Of a stretch of 64,000 nucleotides of DNA, positions 61,324 to 64,000 are shown one piece after another. Source of the DNA: Sulfitobacter sp. DFL-14. GTDB taxonomy: Bacteria > Pseudomonadota > Alphaproteobacteria > Rhodobacterales > Rhodobacteraceae. Every line of letters begins with the position of its first letter. Position 1 is the stretch's first letter. A model generated the notes under the pieces. That model worked only from the letters and a program-made list of their open reading frames with translations, ran no database searches and had not been told where the DNA came from. Both the position numbers and the translations under genes were made by a program. The DNA lies in assembly GCF_003335585.1 (NCBI RefSeq), contig NZ_QBFD01000005.1, positions 124,001 through 188,000 of the forward strand, read 5' to 3'.

Positions 61324-61934
61324 CAGGTTGCCCCCGCTTCGTCGGGGGTCAGCGGGCGCCCGGTCCCGATCATGGAATTGCGCGTCACCAGCTTTTCAAG
61401 GTCAGCCTCCGCCATCCCTTCGGTGCCTTCGGGCCGCATGGGAAGCACGAGATAGCGCAGTTCGGCATTGGAATCCCAAACCCGGACCTCGGTGCTTGTG
61501 GGCACGGTGAATCCGAATTCAGTCAACACCTTGCGCGGCTCGCGGACCACGCGCGACCGATAGGCGTAGGATTTGTACCAGCCCGGCGACATGCCGAGCA
61601 GCCGGAAGGGGTAGCACGAGCAGAGCGTGCAGACGATGACGTTGTGCACATCCGGCGTGTTCTCCAGCACGATGACATTGGCACCAGTGATGTCGACCAG
61701 CTCTTCGGTCACCTCCTGGGCGTTCTCCAGCAGGCGGCATTTGTAATCGGGGTCCGCCCATGCACGGGCAACGATCTTTGCTCCGGTCCGCGGGCCGATC
61801 CGGGCCTCGGCAATGTCGATCAGCTCGTCCAGCGCGGCGGGATCAACAAGCCCCCTTTCAGAAAGCAGGGTCTCCAATGCGCGGACACGCAGCGCGAAAT
61901 CGGATGGGGGATCGGTGTGGTTCTGGTCTGACAT
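61323..61934 (-). CDS. nthA: Nitrile hydratase alpha subunit, cobalt type
   Basis: The product is 203 residues. The metal-binding claw reads VCTLCSCYPFRLLG near residue 112. Thr at the second position of CTLCSC marks the cobalt type (iron types have Ser). The surroundings NVIVCTLCSCYPF and RSRVVREPRKVLTEFG are canonical. I chose the ATG at 61934 (MSDQNHTDPPSDF). The order alpha-beta-accessory is a known nitrile hydratase layout. No amidase gene is seen near it. Confidence 0.94.
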   Translation of the reverse strand: MSDQNHTDPPSDFALRVRALETLLSERGLVDPAALDELIDIAEARIGPRTGAKIVARAWADPDYKCRLLENAQEVTEELVDITGANVIVLENTPDVHNVIVCTLCSCYPFRLLGMSPGWYKSYAYRSRVVREPRKVLTEFGFTVPTSTEVRVWDSNAELRYLVLPMRPEGTEGMAEADLEKLVTRNSMIGTGRPLTPDEAGAT

Positions 61935-62239
61935 GTCTTCTCCGGATTTGGCTTTGGGACAGTCCGGTCTTTCGCGCGTCCCTGTAGGGTCTGCCGAATT
62001 CAGCGAGCCGGAGCCAAAAAAATTTGCGCAACCGCTTATCGAGCATAGCGCAAAGCCGGAATCCGCACTCATGCCGAATCCGCATAGCGCGACCGGCGCT
62101 GCATGATGGAAAATGACGCCGGTTCTGGCCACGAAGCTCAGTCCAAAAAGTCATCTCTGGTATTCCGCCCAAGCATCATGGCCGGTGCTATCCCGAAAAG
62201 GACAATACGCAACTTTGACGCTCTGAAGAGGGGAACGAC
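61935..62239. promoter_or_regulatory. Divergent promoter region between nthA and the flavin reductase gene
   Basis: These 305 bases separate two divergent units. They contain an A-rich stretch (AAAAAAATTT near 62018). I see no gene and cannot place promoters with confidence. Confidence 0.35.
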
Positions 62240-62716
62240 GTGCTGGACCAACAACAGTTCAAGAAGATTGCAAGCCATTGGGCTTCCGGGGTCGCGATCG
62301 TGTCGGCTGCAGGCGGAGCGGAAGGGGCCTCTGGCTTGACCATCACAAGCGTGACCTCGCTATCGCTGGATCCGCCGCAATATCTCATCTGCCTTGACCA
62401 GAAGTCCGCAACGCTTGCCGCCATTCGCGAAAGCGGGATGTTCTGCATCAATTACCTGAAGCACACGCAGCAGGCTGTCTCTCAGGTCTTTGCGACGAAA
62501 AACCCCGAGAAGCTGGAACAATTGACTGGCCAGACCGCACGCGGCGTGCCTTGCGTCGAAGATGCGCTGGCGATCATCGAATGCGAGGTCGATACCATCC
62601 ACGCGGGCGGCGATCACGCGATCATCATTGGCAATGTCCTGTCCGCCGAGTCCGAAGGCGGTGACCCGTTGGTCTATTTCCGGGGCGGGTATCGCGAACT
62701 TACCCAAACCATCTGA
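62240..62716 (+). CDS. Flavin reductase family protein
   Basis: The product is 158 residues starting at a GTG (LDQQQFKKIASHWASGVAIV). It shows the flavin-reductase-like fold: GLTITSVTSLSLDPPQYLIC, FCINYLKHTQQAVSQVFA, ECEVDTIHAGGDHAIIIGNV and YFRGGYREL. It supplies reduced FMN to the LLM-class monooxygenase encoded 28 bases downstream, a usual two-component pair. Confidence 0.9.
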   Translation: MLDQQQFKKIASHWASGVAIVSAAGGAEGASGLTITSVTSLSLDPPQYLICLDQKSATLAAIRESGMFCINYLKHTQQAVSQVFATKNPEKLEQLTGQTARGVPCVEDALAIIECEVDTIHAGGDHAIIIGNVLSAESEGGDPLVYFRGGYRELTQTI

Positions 62717-62744
62717 AGCACTCCAATCACGAGCGGAAACACCC

Positions 62745-64000
62745 ATGTCCAAACGCCAGATCAAACTCGGTCTTTTCCTTTTGCCAACCGGCCAGCATGT
62801 CGCTGCATGGCGCCTGCCTGAAACGGTGGCGGATATGCACATGAATGCGTCCTATTACGCCGATCTTGCGCGGGAACTGGAGGCGGCGAAATTCGATCTT
62901 CTTTTTCTTGCGGACGGGGATGGCATTCACGGCGGCTGGCCACTTGAAGCGCTATCGCACACTGCCAACAGGGTTGTCGCACAGTTCGAGCCGCTGACGT
63001 TGCTGTCGGCGCTCAGCCAGCATACCAGCCATGTGGGGCTGGTCGCGACGGCCTCGACGACCTATTACGATCCCTACCGCGTTGCCCGGCTTTTCGGGTC
63101 CCTCGACGTGCTCAACGGCGGGCGCTCGGGCTGGAACGTCGTGACCACGGCCAATACCGATTCAAGCGAGAACTTCGGCTACACCGAGACGCCGAGCGCG
63201 GAAGAACGTTATGACCGCGCCGAGGAATTCGTCGAGGTGGTCAAGGGCCTGTGGCGGTCCTGGGACGAGGATGCGTTCATGCGCAACAAGGCTACGGGAG
63301 AGTTCTTTGACCCTTCCAAGCTGCACACGCTTGACCATCACGGCAAGCATTTCACGGTCAAGGGGCCGCTCAACGTGCCGCGTTCGCAGCAGGGACATCC
63401 GGTGATCGTGCAGGCGGGATCGTCGGGGCCGGGCAAGGCACTGGCCGCCCGCACCGCCGAGATCGTCTTTACCGCCCAGCCCGACAAGACGAAGGCGCAG
63501 GATTTCTATAGCGAGATCAAGACGCTGGCCGAAACCCACGGGCGCAGCCCGGACGATCTGAAGATCATGCCCGGCATGGGGGTCACCGTAGCTGAAACAG
63601 AGGAAGAGGCCAAGGCCAAGGTGGCGGAACTGGAGGCGCTGATCGACCCGGTAGTAGGGCTGACGCATCTGTCCAGCTTCCTGGGCTTCGATGTGACGGG
63701 CTATCCGGTGGATGGCCCCCTGCCGGAAATCCCGGAAGCCAGCGCAAAGATCATCCAGAGCCGCCAGCAGCTGTTCATTGACATGGCACGTGACGAGAAT
63801 CTGACCCTTCGGGAAACGTACATCCGAGCGTCGGTGTCCAAGGGCCACCTGAACGTCGTGGGCAGCCCCACGCAGGTCGCCGACCTGATGGAAGAATGGT
63901 TTATCGACAAGGCTGCCGATGGCTTCAACGTCATGCCTTCGGCAATGACGGGCGGGATCGCCAACTTTGCGCGCCTCGTGGTGCCGGAACTCCAGCGGCG
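62745..64000 (+). CDS. LLM-class flavin-dependent monooxygenase, NtaA/DszA type (partial)
   Basis: The frame is open for 418 codons to the window end. It starts SKRQIKLGLFLLPTGQHVAA and shows FDLLFLADGDGIHGGW, GLVATASTTYYDPYRVARLF, GGRSGWNVVTT (family signature), HHGKHFTVKGPLNVPRSQQG and PVIVQAGSSGPGKALAARTA. This is the nitrilotriacetate/dibenzothiophene-sulfone monooxygenase group, which uses FMNH2 from a partner reductase. Its likely substrate is an N-, S- or C-N-containing compound. It is divergent from the nitrile hydratase genes. About 20-40 residues lie beyond the window. Confidence 0.9.
   Translation, partial: MSKRQIKLGLFLLPTGQHVAAWRLPETVADMHMNASYYADLARELEAAKFDLLFLADGDGIHGGWPLEALSHTANRVVAQFEPLTLLSALSQHTSHVGLVATASTTYYDPYRVARLFGSLDVLNGGRSGWNVVTTANTDSSENFGYTETPSAEERYDRAEEFVEVVKGLWRSWDEDAFMRNKATGEFFDPSKLHTLDHHGKHFTVKGPLNVPRSQQGHPVIVQAGSSGPGKALAARTAEIVFTAQPDKTKAQDFYSEIKTLAETHGRSPDDLKIMPGMGVTVAETEEEAKAKVAELEALIDPVVGLTHLSSFLGFDVTGYPVDGPLPEIPEASAKIIQSRQQLFIDMARDENLTLRETYIRASVSKGHLNVVGSPTQVADLMEEWFIDKAADGFNVMPSAMTGGIANFARLVVPELQR

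Noticed and set aside
1-64000. CRISPR arrays, rRNA, tRNA or tmRNA genes
   Set aside because: I looked for regularly spaced repeats and for conserved RNA motifs and found none. The only repeats are short hairpins, palindromes and IS ends.

Overview
The window looks like part of an accessory replicon (megaplasmid or chromid) of an alphaproteobacterium, most likely of the roseobacter/Rhodobacteraceae group. The reasons are a complete repABC replication and partition locus, a ParB/DUF/strawberry-notch/Toprim gene module of a type I associate with plasmids and mobile elements of that family, protocatechuate and hydroxyquinol catabolic genes of alphaproteobacterial type, and many insertion-sequence relics. 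No rRNA, tRNA or CRISPR array was seen.

Layout. 1-2262: end of a protocatechuate (beta-ketoadipate) cluster, pcaH (partial), pcaG, pcaB and a C-terminal scrap of pobA. 2402-15466: the mobile-element module, made of a large ParB-like protein, five small conserved proteins each set off by hairpins, a strawberry-notch methylase/helicase split by an IS110/IS1111-type element, a Toprim protein and a DUF2493 (SLOG-like) protein. 15467-19342: repABC with two identical 16-bp palindromes in and just after repC (candidate parS). 19407-21615: tyrosine recombinase, a palindromic site beside it, and a decayed IS6-family transposase carrying two small palindromic inserts. 21742-28007: TetR regulator, a five-gene branched-chain-amino-acid-type ABC transporter and an M19 dipeptidase. 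28086-29190: IS110 and IS21 relics.

29523-51816 is the most interesting part. It is a catabolic island with a GntR/FCD regulator, dehydrogenases, a metallo-beta-lactamase-fold hydrolase, a Baeyer-Villiger-type flavoprotein whose fingerprint histidine is a valine, an amidohydrolase with a COG0523 metallochaperone, a YciI-like protein, a ribose-type ABC transporter, a winged-helix/solute-binding-protein fusion, maleylacetate reductase and hydroxyquinol 1,2-dioxygenase. Six intergenic sites built from two GTAWTAY heptamers spaced 8 bp apart lie upstream of the transcription units of this island, which suggests that one GntR regulator controls all of it. The lower pathway (hydroxyquinol to maleylacetate to beta-ketoadipate) is clear. 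The upper pathway and the imported substrate are not, and they may be undescribed.

51950-57463: an IS6 relic, then an arsenic operon (arsR, a DUF318/ArsP-type permease, a universal stress protein, a second arsR, arsC, acr3) that decays at its end into a broken glutaredoxin-type arsC and an arsH cut off by a second IS6-family element. 57465-60197: scraps and small genes (regulator fragment, M23 peptidase, exchanger fragment, truncated LysR gene). 60243-61934: a cobalt-type nitrile hydratase operon. 62240-64000: a divergent flavin reductase and an LLM-class flavin monooxygenase that runs off the window.
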